Positions 17,802 through 26,648 of a stretch of DNA of 64,000 nt are shown here, piece by piece. The translations under genes and the position numbers were made by a program. Every line of letters begins with the position of its first letter. Position 1 is the first letter of the stretch. The stretch is from Paenibacillus periandrae (GTDB taxonomy: Bacteria > Bacillota > Bacilli > Paenibacillales > NBRC-103111): the NCBI RefSeq assembly GCF_022458865.1, contig NZ_JAJNMU010000002.1:186001-250000 (forward strand), in the 5' to 3' direction. The notes under the pieces are model-generated. The model worked only from the letters and a program-made list of their open reading frames with translations, was not told the origin of the DNA and searched no databases.

Positions 17802-17984
17802 TTAAAGCTTGGTTTGCAGCGTAACCTGCGCATTGCCTTCATTCACTTTTTGAAGCGTAATACCCGAGGATTTATAGTAGGAAAAGCCACCAAGCACTAT
17901 AACAGGAAATATGACAATGAATACGCTGTACCAGAACAATCGCGAAAAATATTTGGACAACAAAATATGCCTGATGTAAATCAC
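17802..17984 (-). pseudogene. N-terminal relic of a membrane-anchored regulator or sensor
   Basis: 60 codons from a GTG. The peptide HILLSKYFSRLFWYSV followed by FIVIFPVIVLGGFSYYKSS is the first cytoplasmic stretch and membrane anchor typical of Paenibacillus AraC-type one-component regulators or YesM-type kinases. KVNEGNAQVTLQ starts the usual extracellular helix. The frame then stops at 17802, exactly where the hydrolase relic begins. A good TATAAT lies upstream at about 18040. It is probably the 5' remnant of a regulator of the same sugar locus. Confidence 0.6.
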
Positions 17985-18078
17985 AGCCTTTCGCCACTTC
18001 TTCTACGCCCCATGGTTTACCTGCCTTTATTATAGCAAGAAACTCCATGTGAATTGCACATAATTGTTGTGTTCGCAC

Positions 18079-18107
18079 AAAAAAAGCACCTCTACAGGTG
18101 CTTTTTT
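18079..18107 (-). terminator. Rho-independent terminator after rodA
   Basis: AAAAAAGCACCT CTAC AGGTGCTTTTTT, a 12-bp perfect stem ending one base from the rodA stop codon. Confidence 0.9.
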
Positions 18108-19259
18108 CTACGCTCGAAATGTAGGTTCTTTTTCCTGATGAATCCGTATGCTGACCACAACAGCCATACTCATCATGTTCAAAAGTAATGATGTTCCCCC
18201 GTAGCTGATAAACGGGAGTGTGATCCCTGTCAAAGGCATAATGCCCAGCAGCATCCCGACATTTTCAAAAATTTGAAACACGAACATCGACACCACGCCA
18301 ACAATAACATAAGCTCCGCCTTTATCATGGCATTGAATCGAGATGAGAATCATCCGATAAATAAGCACAAAATACAGCAGCAGCAGCACCGATGAACCGA
18401 CAAATCCGAATTCTTCAGCCAATACGACAAATATCGAATCGGAATATGCGTAAGGAATGAAATTGCGGTGGACCGAGGTACCTTGCAAATATCGTTCCCC
18501 TGACAAGCCTCCCGATCCAATTGCTTTGATCGAATTGACCACCTGGAAGCTGTGATCCTTGGAAGCATTATCTGGATCTATAAAGGTATCAATCCGGGTA
18601 ACCCAATGTCCTTTACCCTGCATCTTCAAATATTGCTGAATCGGATCATGAAAATGAGTGAATAGGTAATAAAATAAAAACAGTCCCGCTATCACCAATA
18701 AAATGCCTATTAAAAAGTGCGTATACTTAATGTTACCTATCCACAGCATTCCGACCAAAACAACCAGAAAAATTATAGCATTTCCCAAATCCGGCTGAAT
18801 CAGCACCATGACAAAAGGAATGAGTACGATAAAACCTATAGGCACTATGTCTGTCAAAAAAAGCAGCTTTTCCCCTTGCCTTCTGGCCATGAACGCGGCT
18901 AGAGCAAGAATGAGCATAAGCTTCATAAATTCCGCAGGCTGGAACAGCAATTTACCCGGAAGCTGAAACCAGCTTTTGGCACCATTGATTTCCATACCAA
19001 ATAAATAGACCAAAATGAGCAACACAAGCCCTGTCAAATAAAAATAAGGCGATATTTTTAATAAAACACGATAATCAACCAAGGCCACTCCGAGAAAGGC
19101 CAATATGCAAATAATATAAATCGTAATCGTTTTTTTCATATCGAACACGATATTGGGATCATCGAGCGTTGCGCTATAAACAAGCAGCGTACTAATAACC
19201 ATGAATGACAAAAGAATGGCTACGATCAACAAATCGATATTTTTTAGTTTTTGCAGCAA
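18108..19259 (-). CDS. rodA: Rod-shape peptidoglycan polymerase RodA (SEDS family)
   Basis: 383 residues with about ten membrane segments. SEDS signatures are present: INGAKSWFQLPGKLLFQPAEFMK, VLIQPDLGNA with the catalytic aspartate, and the C-terminal GIMPLTGITLPFISYGGTS. It polymerises glycan strands for lateral wall growth together with a class B PBP and MreBCD. The most likely start is TTG at 19259, 5 nt after the minD stop; the Shine-Dalgarno is weak (GGGATGAG), suggesting coupling to minD. Being next to minCD and mreBCD suits RodA rather than FtsW. Confidence 0.93.
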   Translation of the reverse strand: MLQKLKNIDLLIVAILLSFMVISTLLVYSATLDDPNIVFDMKKTITIYIICILAFLGVALVDYRVLLKISPYFYLTGLVLLILVYLFGMEINGAKSWFQLPGKLLFQPAEFMKLMLILALAAFMARRQGEKLLFLTDIVPIGFIVLIPFVMVLIQPDLGNAIIFLVVLVGMLWIGNIKYTHFLIGILLVIAGLFLFYYLFTHFHDPIQQYLKMQGKGHWVTRIDTFIDPDNASKDHSFQVVNSIKAIGSGGLSGERYLQGTSVHRNFIPYAYSDSIFVVLAEEFGFVGSSVLLLLYFVLIYRMILISIQCHDKGGAYVIVGVVSMFVFQIFENVGMLLGIMPLTGITLPFISYGGTSLLLNMMSMAVVVSIRIHQEKEPTFRA

Positions 19260-19266
19260 AACATGC

Positions 19267-20061
19267 TCATCCCATCCCGATAAACTTCTTGAATTTAGTC
19301 AATACCCCTGACTTTTCTTCCATTGGCATGAGTGGAACTGTGTCTCCCAGAATGCGACGAGCAATGTTACGATAAGCGATCGCCGCAGTAGAATTAGGAT
19401 TCATAACCGTAGGCTCCCCTATATTAGCCGCTTTGATGACGTACTCATCGTCCGGTACGATACCGAGTAGATCAATCGCCAGAACGGAGGTGATTTCATC
19501 AATGCTGAGCATTTCACCCTTTTTCACCATACTTTGACGAATACGGTTAATGACCAGCTTGGGCGAAAATATTTTCTCGTTTTCCAGAAGACCGATGATT
19601 CTGTCAGCATCACGAACGGCTGCGTTTTCCGGTGTTGTCACCACAATAGCCTTGTCCGCGCCTGCAACCGCATTTTTAAAGCCTTGCTCAATACCAGCAG
19701 GGCAGTCAATAATGACATACTCAAAATCGCGTTTGAGCTCCAAAACAATTTCTCTGACTGCTTCAGGGGAAATCGCGCTCTTATCTTGAGTTTGCGCGGC
19801 TGGCAGCATGTACAGCTCATCGAAACGCTTGTCCTTGACCAGCGCTTGCGCCAAGCGACAGCGTCCTTCAGCAACATCAATCAAATTATAAATAATCCGA
19901 TTTTCCAGCCCCATGACCACATCCAGATTACGCAAGCCAATGTCGGTATCGACCATACAAACCTTTTTGCCATTGAGCGCCAGCGCCGTTCCGATATTAG
20001 CAGAGGTAGTCGTTTTACCGACCCCGCCCTTTCCCGAGGTTATGACAATTGCTTCACCCAT
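19267..20061 (-). CDS. minD: Septum site-determining ATPase MinD
   Basis: 264 residues. The deviant Walker A GKGGVGKTT is at residues 10-18; the family motifs VCMVDTDIGLRNLD and VIIDCPAGIE follow. The C-terminal amphipathic helix VLTKFKKFIGMG is the membrane-targeting sequence. It recruits MinC to the membrane and poles to block misplaced Z rings; no MinE is present, as in Bacillus. The ATG at 20061 has AAGGAG 9 nt upstream; the longer open frame overlaps minC and is not used. Confidence 0.97.
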   Translation of the reverse strand: MGEAIVITSGKGGVGKTTTSANIGTALALNGKKVCMVDTDIGLRNLDVVMGLENRIIYNLIDVAEGRCRLAQALVKDKRFDELYMLPAAQTQDKSAISPEAVREIVLELKRDFEYVIIDCPAGIEQGFKNAVAGADKAIVVTTPENAAVRDADRIIGLLENEKIFSPKLVINRIRQSMVKKGEMLSIDEITSVLAIDLLGIVPDDEYVIKAANIGEPTVMNPNSTAAIAYRNIARRILGDTVPLMPMEEKSGVLTKFKKFIGMG

Positions 20062-20080
20062 AGTGCTCAACTCCTTCTTG

Positions 20081-20731
20081 TTACTGTTCCATAACCAATC
20101 TATGCAAATGGTGGATTTTGTCAATTTCCATTTTGCCATCTTTGACATAAGCAAATTCCATAAAAGCTTCGTTCATGCCCCATTCGTCCGGAGGTCTACT
20201 GATAATAGTGGATATGCGCAGCTGGGTTGGTCTCAAATGAGAAGCTGCGATAATCGATTTATCGTTGCCATTCACACCGGCGTGAGCCATTCCGCGGAGC
20301 GAGCCCATCACATAAATACTGCCCGTGCTAATGAGCTCTCCTCCCGGATTCACATCACCCAGAAACAAAATGTTGCCTTCCTTTACCATCGTTTGACCCG
20401 AACGCACAATACCTTTAACCAAATGCACATCACCTGTATTGGATAAAATCGCTACCGGATCCACCGCCTGAGACTCGATGGACTGAATTAACAAATTTCC
20501 CTTTTGACCTATGATGCTGCGAATTTGATCTTTTTGCTCGGCTGAGGCAGTACGGGTACCCAATTTGACGTGAACATGAATGATCGGTCCCGTCAATATT
20601 TTTTGATGCGTTTTTTCCAGTTTATGGTGCAGCTCTTCGATAATTTCTTCGAATGCGCAGTTGTCATCCAGAAGAAATACGAGACCTTCTTTTACACCTT
20701 TAATCATCACATGATGTTTTGCAGCCGCCAT
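20081..20731 (-). CDS. minC: Septum site-determining protein MinC
   Basis: 216 residues. The N-terminal FtsZ-inhibiting domain (1-100) is followed by a beta-helical C-terminal domain (about 105-205) with NTGDVHLVKGIVRSGQTM and NPGGELISTGSIYVMGSLRGMAHAG, which binds MinD. It is encoded 19 nt before minD. The start at 20731 follows GGGAGG at 11 nt. It acts at the membrane with MinD as division inhibitor. Confidence 0.95.
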   Translation of the reverse strand: MAAAKHHVMIKGVKEGLVFLLDDNCAFEEIIEELHHKLEKTHQKILTGPIIHVHVKLGTRTASAEQKDQIRSIIGQKGNLLIQSIESQAVDPVAILSNTGDVHLVKGIVRSGQTMVKEGNILFLGDVNPGGELISTGSIYVMGSLRGMAHAGVNGNDKSIIAASHLRPTQLRISTIISRPPDEWGMNEAFMEFAYVKDGKMEIDKIHHLHRLVMEQ

Positions 20732-20804
20732 CCCCGTCCCTACCTCCCTACACCTAATACAATTCGGCCTTTTTCGACGTAACTCCTGCTTGTTCAATGA
20801 AAAA

Positions 20805-21329
20805 TTATTCCTCTGCGTCAGTCTTTGCAGCCTGCATGCTTTCGAACAACTTTCTGACAGGAACGTAGACCATAAGCGCGAATAGGAGGTTAATCAGCAT
20901 AGTCGGCAGCATCTGATGGAAAAATACCCACTGCAGATCCAGATGATTAATTTGGAACAGTCTGTACAGCCCATAAATGATGGAATCGAAAAACAAATTC
21001 CCGAGTGCCATAACGAGCATACTCACGATAATGTTGGAATGAAGACGGCGATGCATCAAGCCAGCCAAATAACCGGTCAAGCCCATTGCAAATGAAATCG
21101 GACCGAGCATCGGTGAATAATAAATAAAGTCCTGCAATAATCCAAAAATAAGACCGTAAACCAGCGCCGTATGCCGATTTACATAAAGACCGATATAAAT
21201 CACGATCACAACGATAAAATGAGGCGCCACATAGATTTTGGATTGCCATACCGATGGTATGATCCATTGCAGTATGGTACCCTCCAAAATAAACAAAGCC
21301 AACAGGATCAACCACAGCCATTTACGCAT
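20805..21329 (-). CDS. mreD: Rod shape-determining protein MreD
   Basis: 174-residue integral membrane protein with five or six hydrophobic segments and the family pattern VYGLIFGLLQDFIYYSP. It couples MreB and MreC to the elongation machinery. The ATG at 21329 is preceded by GGGGTGAG and lies 7 nt after mreC, in the usual mreB-mreC-mreD operon. Confidence 0.94.
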   Translation of the reverse strand: MRKWLWLILLALFILEGTILQWIIPSVWQSKIYVAPHFIVVIVIYIGLYVNRHTALVYGLIFGLLQDFIYYSPMLGPISFAMGLTGYLAGLMHRRLHSNIIVSMLVMALGNLFFDSIIYGLYRLFQINHLDLQWVFFHQMLPTMLINLLFALMVYVPVRKLFESMQAAKTDAEE

Positions 21330-21336
21330 GATCAGC

Positions 21337-22197
21337 TCACCCCTGCTCCGGGACGATAACGACAAACACCTCACGAAGGTGGTCAAAGGAAGCAAACGGC
21401 TGAATCAGCGCTTCATGCGAGATGCCGAAGTTGCCCTGCTTTCTGGAGACAACCTTGCCAATCTCGATCCCTTTAGGGAAAACCTGTCCCAATCCGGAAG
21501 TAATAACGGTATCCCCAACTTCCAGCTTGTCATTAGGATCGATCATCGTCATGACGAGAAGCTGCTCCCCAGGATCGTAGGATACAATGACACCAAAGCT
21601 TTCATTTTCCTTATTTTTGACGGTTACCGAAATCGCTTTGGATTCATTTGCTGTATCATCAATGCCTTTAAGGGTCTGAACCGTAGAATAAAAAGAAGAT
21701 ACCTTCTTAACGCGTCCTACCAATCCCTCGACAGACATTACGGCCATATTCGGCTTGACACCGTCCTGCTCACCCAGATTGATACTTACTGTATTGTTGA
21801 GTAAATCAGGGTTAACGGCCACAACCTCTGCAATGCGAAACGTGTAGTTACCCGCCTGCTTCTGACGCTCTGTAAAGTTTAAAGCCTCCTGCAGCCTTTT
21901 GTTCGTCTGCTCGAGATCATTTAATTTGGTCGTATCTCGCGCATATTTCGTCAAGGTTTGCTTCAGTACTTTGTTCTCTTCAAAAATCGTACGCAGCTGC
22001 CGAATATCCTCAAAGAAACCCGCTATATAGCCAGCGGGCTTATAAATAATTCCTTGAGTCCAGGAGATCGTATCGGTAACAAATTTTTCGGGCCAACTCA
22101 TTCGCTCCCGCTTTCCAAGCGTCAAGCCCATCAATGCGATAAAGCAAATGAAACCCAGCAGCAATATTAATAATCGTTTATTTCCGAGTAATTTCAA
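21337..22197 (-). CDS. mreC: Rod shape-determining protein MreC
   Basis: 286 residues. One N-terminal membrane segment (LLGNKRLLILLLGFICFIA), a coiled coil at about 65-110 (VLKQTLTKYARDTTKLNDL), then the two beta-barrel domains (SINLGEQDGVKPNMAVMS, GLGQVFPKGIEIGKV). It is an extracytoplasmic scaffold for the elongasome. The start is best placed at TTG 22197, because AAGGTGG lies 5 nt upstream. The protein would then begin with KLLGNKR, like Bacillus MreC. Confidence 0.94.
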   Translation of the reverse strand: MKLLGNKRLLILLLGFICFIALMGLTLGKRERMSWPEKFVTDTISWTQGIIYKPAGYIAGFFEDIRQLRTIFEENKVLKQTLTKYARDTTKLNDLEQTNKRLQEALNFTERQKQAGNYTFRIAEVVAVNPDLLNNTVSINLGEQDGVKPNMAVMSVEGLVGRVKKVSSFYSTVQTLKGIDDTANESKAISVTVKNKENESFGVIVSYDPGEQLLVMTMIDPNDKLEVGDTVITSGLGQVFPKGIEIGKVVSRKQGNFGISHEALIQPFASFDHLREVFVVIVPEQG

Positions 22198-22242
22198 AAT
22201 AACCACCTTCTAATCTTACGCTTATGGATTTATCGTCTGGAT

Positions 22243-23277
22243 TTATCGTCTGGATTTGCTTGTTGGGCCTGATCTCATTTTGAATAAATGGAGGTGCTCT
22301 AGTGCTCTGCCTGTTCCAACAGCAACACAGTCAAGGGGATTCTCGGCAACAAGCACAGGCATCCCGGTTTCTCTTGCTAACAGCTTGTCCAGATTAAGCA
22401 GCAGGCCGCCTCCACCTGTAAGCACAATACCACGATCCATAATATCAGCCGCAAGCTCAGGAGGACATTTCTCCAATGTCACCTTCACAGCTTCAACAAT
22501 ACTATTCACAGTGTCGGTAAGTGCTTCTGTAATTTCAGTTGACGTGATCGCCATTGTTTTGGGTAAACCGCTAACCAGATCCCGTCCACGAATTTCAAAA
22601 CGAACCGGAGGGTCCATCGTCAAGGCCGAGCCGATCTCCATCTTGATTTGCTCGGACGTACGTTCCCCGATCATTAAATTATAGGTTCGCTTAATATATT
22701 GGGTGATGGCTTCGTCCATCTCATCTCCCGCAACGCGAACCGAGCGGCTCGTTACAATGCCTCCCAATGAGATAACGGCAACCTCTGTAGTGCCTCCGCC
22801 AATATCAACAACCATACTGCCTGTCGGCTCCCAGACCGGCAGATCCGCGCCAATAGCTGCGGCAAAAGGCTCTTCAATCGTATACGCGTCGCGCGCGCCT
22901 GCTTGCCGTGTTGCATCCTCAACCGCTCTTTTCTCAACAGCTGTGATCCCTGAAGGCACACATACCATTACGCTCGGACGATGCGGAAACAACCAACGCT
23001 GCTTTTGCGCTTGTCTGATAAAATATTTGATCATGGTTGAGGTTGTATCAAAATCGGCGATGACGCCATCTTTCATCGGTCTGATGGCACGTATATTGCC
23101 TGGAGTCCGGCCAATCATATTTCTTGCGTCATTGCCTACGGCCTCGATAGTTTTCGTATCTGTCCTGATTGCGACAACAGACGGCTCCCTGACAACGATA
23201 CCTTTTCCTTTTACATAGACGAGTGTATTAGCAGTTCCCAAATCAATGCCCAAATCTTTCGTAAAACCACCAAACAT
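22243..23277 (-). CDS. mreB: Rod shape-determining actin homologue MreB
   Basis: 344 residues. Actin-fold ATPase motifs are present: phosphate 1 [14 protein letters not shown], phosphate 2 [13 protein letters not shown] and adenosine [11 protein letters not shown]. It forms dynamic filaments that direct RodA and PBPs around the cylinder. The start at 23277 has AAGGGAG 8 nt upstream. The C-terminus carries a short basic tail ([10 protein letters not shown]). The stop codon lies inside a 13-bp tandem duplication (22225-22250), so its last residues may be a recent change. Confidence 0.98.
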   Translation of the reverse strand: MFGGFTKDLGIDLGTANTLVYVKGKGIVVREPSVVAIRTDTKTIEAVGNDARNMIGRTPGNIRAIRPMKDGVIADFDTTSTMIKYFIRQAQKQRWLFPHRPSVMVCVPSGITAVEKRAVEDATRQAGARDAYTIEEPFAAAIGADLPVWEPTGSMVVDIGGGTTEVAVISLGGIVTSRSVRVAGDEMDEAITQYIKRTYNLMIGERTSEQIKMEIGSALTMDPPVRFEIRGRDLVSGLPKTMAITSTEITEALTDTVNSIVEAVKVTLEKCPPELAADIMDRGIVLTGGGGLLLNLDKLLARETGMPVLVAENPLDCVAVGTGRALEHLHLFKMRSGPTSKSRR

Positions 23278-23317
23278 GCTTGATACTCCCTTCGTTTGTT
23301 CCAATTTCTAAATTCTG

Positions 23318-24007
23318 TTACATCAACCCCTGCTCTTTCAAGCTGATGAAAGCTTGGTCGCCGATAACAATATGATCCAGTACCTCAATGCCGATAATTT
23401 CGCCCGCTTCTACCAGCCGCTGTGTCAATTGAATATCTTCAGAGCTCGGGGTTGGATCCCCGCTCGGATGGTTATGTACACATATAATCGAAGCGCTGCT
23501 TCGTTTAATCGCTGCACGAAATACTTCCCTTGGATGTACAATAGCTGCATTCAAGCTGCCCATGGAAAGTGTTTCCTGACCCACGACATGATTTTTAGTA
23601 TTCAAAAACAAGCATACAAAATGCTCCTTTTGTAAATAACGCAGTTCTTCCATCATTAAATCGGCTACGTCTTTTGGGGAACGAACCATAACGGTTTCAT
23701 TCATCACACTGCGTGCCAATCTGCGACCCAATTCAATGCTGGCTTGAATCTGCAGTCCTTTAGCCGAACCAATGCCTTTGATTTCGGTTAACTGCTCCAA
23801 GCTCATATCAACCAGACTGCGCAATCCACCGGAATGACTTAACATACGCTGTGCCAAATGGACAGCCGACTCCTGATAAGTACCAGTCCTTAGTAAAATT
23901 GCCAGAAGTTCCGCGTTGCTTAATGCTTGAGCCCCAACCTGCATCATGCGCTCTCTTGGACGTTCTTCGTTTGGGACATCGCGCAATGTTAAATTGTGCG
24001 ATTCCAT
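23318..24007 (-). CDS. radC: RadC family (UPF0758) JAB-domain protein
   Basis: 229 residues. An N-terminal helix-hairpin-helix part (about 50-90, LEQLTEIKGIGSAKGLQI) and a JAB/MPN metalloprotease-like domain with HNHPSGDPTPSSED follow. It is historically named RadC, but a role in DNA repair is not established. Position between maf and mreB is conserved in Bacillales. GGGGGG lies 5 nt before the ATG. Confidence 0.93.
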   Translation of the reverse strand: MESHNLTLRDVPNEERPRERMMQVGAQALSNAELLAILLRTGTYQESAVHLAQRMLSHSGGLRSLVDMSLEQLTEIKGIGSAKGLQIQASIELGRRLARSVMNETVMVRSPKDVADLMMEELRYLQKEHFVCLFLNTKNHVVGQETLSMGSLNAAIVHPREVFRAAIKRSSASIICVHNHPSGDPTPSSEDIQLTQRLVEAGEIIGIEVLDHIVIGDQAFISLKEQGLM

Positions 24008-24063
24008 TCGTTCCCCCCTGACATTGTAGGTTTGTAGAAGTTTTATTATAGCATGATGCCGGA

Positions 24064-24669
24064 TTAAAGAACAGTTACGCCCAATTCACCAAGCATTTCG
24101 CCAAGCAGACATAATGGCAACCCTACAACATTGAAATAATCGCCTTCGATCCGTTCAATCAAGGTTGCTCCTATCCCCTGTATCGCATAGGATCCCGCTT
24201 TATCCATCGGTTCATTCGTATCGATATACCTTTCAATCTGTAAAGAAGTCATTGGCTTCATATAAACTGCTGTAACCCGATGGGCATACAATTCACGTCC
24301 CGTACCCAGATCCATACAAGCAACTCCACTGTAAACATGATGGACCTTTCCCTGCAGAGCCTCCAGCATACGTGCAGCATCTTTACGGTCCTGCGGCTTG
24401 CCCAGCACCTGATCACCCAGCACAACAATCGTGTCTGAACCAATCACGATTCCTTCTGTCCGCTGCTCGGCTTTAAACATTTCGCAGACGGCGGCGGCTT
24501 TACGACCGGAGAGCTGCTCAACGATTTCAGCTGGGCTCATTCCGGGCTCTGTATCCTCTTGAACATCGCTAACCCGAATTTCATAAGGAAGACCCAACGT
24601 TTGAATTAATTGCTGCCTGCGCGGCGAGGACGATGCCAAAATGATTTTTTTTGCGTCAAATATCGACAT
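24064..24669 (-). CDS. maf: Maf family nucleoside triphosphate pyrophosphatase
   Basis: 201 residues. ASSSPRRQQLIQTLGLPYEI at the N-terminus is the Maf signature; IGSDTIVVLG and AGSYAIQGIG complete the active site. The family hydrolyses dTTP, UTP or modified nucleotides and is linked to division and septation in B. subtilis. The ATG follows AAGGAG. It is the conserved neighbour of radC and mreB. Confidence 0.95.
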   Translation of the reverse strand: MSIFDAKKIILASSSPRRQQLIQTLGLPYEIRVSDVQEDTEPGMSPAEIVEQLSGRKAAAVCEMFKAEQRTEGIVIGSDTIVVLGDQVLGKPQDRKDAARMLEALQGKVHHVYSGVACMDLGTGRELYAHRVTAVYMKPMTSLQIERYIDTNEPMDKAGSYAIQGIGATLIERIEGDYFNVVGLPLCLLGEMLGELGVTVL

Positions 24670-24714
24670 ATATAGACTCCTTGTCTCGAATAGGTTAAAG
24701 TTTAAGTAAGTTCA

Positions 24715-24957
24715 TTATAATTTGCGAAAAATCCAAAAAGCCGCAACAAGCCCCACCAAACTGATCAAGTTAAGCTTCATTTGAAATTGAAGATCATATT
24801 TGATCACCAGCAAATCCGCTTTCGGCTGCCAGGTAAGATCAACCGACTTTGTAAGAAAAGCCAGTGCAGGGACAGAAACCAGCAGCTGACCCACCAGGCT
24901 TCCCGCTACTAATCCTATGATGAGCAGCAAGATGAAAGTAAATGTATTCTTTTTCAT
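24715..24957 (-). CDS. Small membrane protein, DUF4321 type
   Basis: 80 residues with two hydrophobic segments (FTFILLLIIGLVAGSLVGQLL and LISLVGLVAAFWIFRKL) and a short extracytoplasmic loop. Proteins of this pattern sit beside maf in many Paenibacillaceae. Function unknown. AAAGGAAG precedes the ATG. It is probably co-transcribed with maf. Confidence 0.8.
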   Translation of the reverse strand: MKKNTFTFILLLIIGLVAGSLVGQLLVSVPALAFLTKSVDLTWQPKADLLVIKYDLQFQMKLNLISLVGLVAAFWIFRKL

Positions 24958-25150
24958 AAATAGCTACACTTCCTTTACATGTTAAAAAATGAAGCTGTCA
25001 AATTGCTGCCGCTACTGCGCTCACCGTATTATAGCATAAGCCTTTATCCTGTAAATACAGCCTCTTTCCTACTAACTAAAAAAACACATCATGAAAGAGT
25101 CAAAACACTCTGGAAAAAGCATTTAACCTTGCTTACGAAAACTTTAAGTT

Positions 25151-25230
25151 TATGCTTACGTAGTCAGTTTTCTGACGAAAACTTTGAGGTTATGCTTACG
25201 TAGTCAGTTTTCTGACGAAAACTTTAAGGA
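25151..25230 (+). repeat. 40-bp tandem repeat carrying the hairpin leader element
   Basis: Two adjacent 40-bp copies (25151-25190, 25191-25230) that differ at three positions, all in the last six bases. Each holds TATGCTTACGTAGTCAG and the hairpin AGTTTTC TGAC GAAAACT. A third, shortened copy without the central 17 bp precedes them (about 25128-25150). The last copy runs straight into the AAGGAGG of the amidase gene. Related elements stand before other genes in this window. Confidence 0.85.
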
Positions 25231-25240
25231 GGAACCTTGT

Positions 25241-26575
25241 TTGAAGCGTCGGTCTTATACTCTTATTATTTTTATGCTTGTTTGCTTGTTAGCCGCTCCA
25301 TCTTCGTCATGGGCAATAAAAATTGTTGTTGACCCTGGTCATGGGGGATCGGATTCTGGAGCTGTTGGTGTCAATGGACTGCTGGAGAAAAATGTGAATT
25401 TGGATATTGCAACAAAATTAAGAAAGATGCTTGCAGATCGCGGCTATGAAACTGCAATATCGAGAGAAGATGATACTTTTCTTTCACTTAAAGAACGTGT
25501 GGACTTTACAAATGCGCAGCAAGCTGATTTGTTTGTCTCGATCCACGCCAACGCCATGCCGGGAAATGCCAAAACTCGCGGTGCATTGATATTGTACCAC
25601 GATAATAATTATCCACAGGAAGACTATCCGGCAAGCCCGGAAATGGCAGAGCTCACTCCGCAGAGTCGAGAGTTTGCGAAGGTTGTTCTGAACAATTTCG
25701 TGGATGCTACTGGCTTAGAAAATCGTGGACTTGTGGCAAGCGCTGTGTATGTGGTTCGAATGGGCACCATTCCAAGTATACTCGTAGAGACCGCTTTTCT
25801 TTCGAACCGCCAGGATGCGGCATTACTCGCAAACGATGATGTAAGAACGACTATGGCTCAGGCCATAGAGAAAGGCATTGAATCTTATATGCCACCGGAT
25901 ACACCAAGCGAGGTATTCACCGATATGCGTGTACATTGGGCACGGGACGCTGTACTTCGATTAAAAAGCCAGGGAATTGTGGATGGCGTGGGCCGACTGT
26001 ACAAACCTAACCGTGAGCTGACCCGAGCTGAATGGATGACTTTGCTGGATCGGATATTCGATTTATCTACGGTTAAGAAGCCTTTAGCGAATCCTTCCGT
26101 TTGTACAAACGGCAGCAGCAACAATACGGTTTCTGGTGTGGTTTATAAGAATGGTGAGAGCTGTGTAGCACCTGTAAAACCGCCCCTGCCGTTGTTTATG
26201 GATATAACCGGTCACTGGGCCAATGCCGCCTTGAACAAAGCCGTAATGGCAGATGTGCTTAACGGCTACGATGACGCTACCTTACGTCCCGATCAACCGA
26301 TTACTCGTGCAGAGGTTGCTGCTACGTTTCAGCGCCTTGCTCTTCCCTCAGCCATTGGAACCGTTGGGACGGCAGGTACAGCGTCGTTCGCAGACGTACC
26401 TCTGGAACATTGGGCAGCCAAATCAATCTATAGTTTACAACAAGCGAACTGGATCGACGGCATTGCACCCGATCAATTTATGCCGAACCGTGGCATGACG
26501 CGTGCCGAAGCAGCATCATTACTGGATCGGTATGTTCAAAGCACACCAAAAACGCCAATCCCTCAGCAGCCATAG
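25241..26575 (+). CDS. N-acetylmuramoyl-L-alanine amidase with S-layer homology domains
   Basis: 444 residues from the TTG at 25241, placed 8 nt after AAGGAGG. A signal peptide ends near SSSWA. The amidase_3 domain (about 24-205) shows IKIVVDPGHGGSDSGAVG, SIHANAMPG and LVETAFLSN with the zinc ligands and catalytic glutamate. Three SLH motifs follow (about 220-440: MRVHWARDAVLRL, DITGHWANAALNKA, PLEHWAAKSIYSL). It would be secreted, bind pyruvylated wall polymer through the SLH repeats and cleave peptide stems. The frame is open further upstream, but only through the tandem repeat. Confidence 0.94.
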   Translation: MKRRSYTLIIFMLVCLLAAPSSSWAIKIVVDPGHGGSDSGAVGVNGLLEKNVNLDIATKLRKMLADRGYETAISREDDTFLSLKERVDFTNAQQADLFVSIHANAMPGNAKTRGALILYHDNNYPQEDYPASPEMAELTPQSREFAKVVLNNFVDATGLENRGLVASAVYVVRMGTIPSILVETAFLSNRQDAALLANDDVRTTMAQAIEKGIESYMPPDTPSEVFTDMRVHWARDAVLRLKSQGIVDGVGRLYKPNRELTRAEWMTLLDRIFDLSTVKKPLANPSVCTNGSSNNTVSGVVYKNGESCVAPVKPPLPLFMDITGHWANAALNKAVMADVLNGYDDATLRPDQPITRAEVAATFQRLALPSAIGTVGTAGTASFADVPLEHWAAKSIYSLQQANWIDGIAPDQFMPNRGMTRAEAASLLDRYVQSTPKTPIPQQP

Positions 26576-26597
26576 CTGAGCCGGTCGGCGTTTTTTC
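26548..26597. terminator. Terminator overlapping the end of the SLH amidase gene
   Basis: AAAAACGCC and GGCGTTTTTT close an outer stem over an inner CTCAGC / GCTGAG stem. The left arm is inside the last codons. T-runs occur on both strands, so it may also serve the convergent SPOR gene. Confidence 0.75.
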
Positions 26598-26648
26598 TTT
26601 AAACGTATACGCTTTAAAAGTCGGATGTGAAGGACTTCCTCCCCCTCA

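Noticed and set aside
24979-25203. 74-codon plus-strand frame ending in the tandem repeat
   Set aside because: The end is a translation of the 40-bp repeat; there is no ribosome site, and the repeat is better explained as a leader element.
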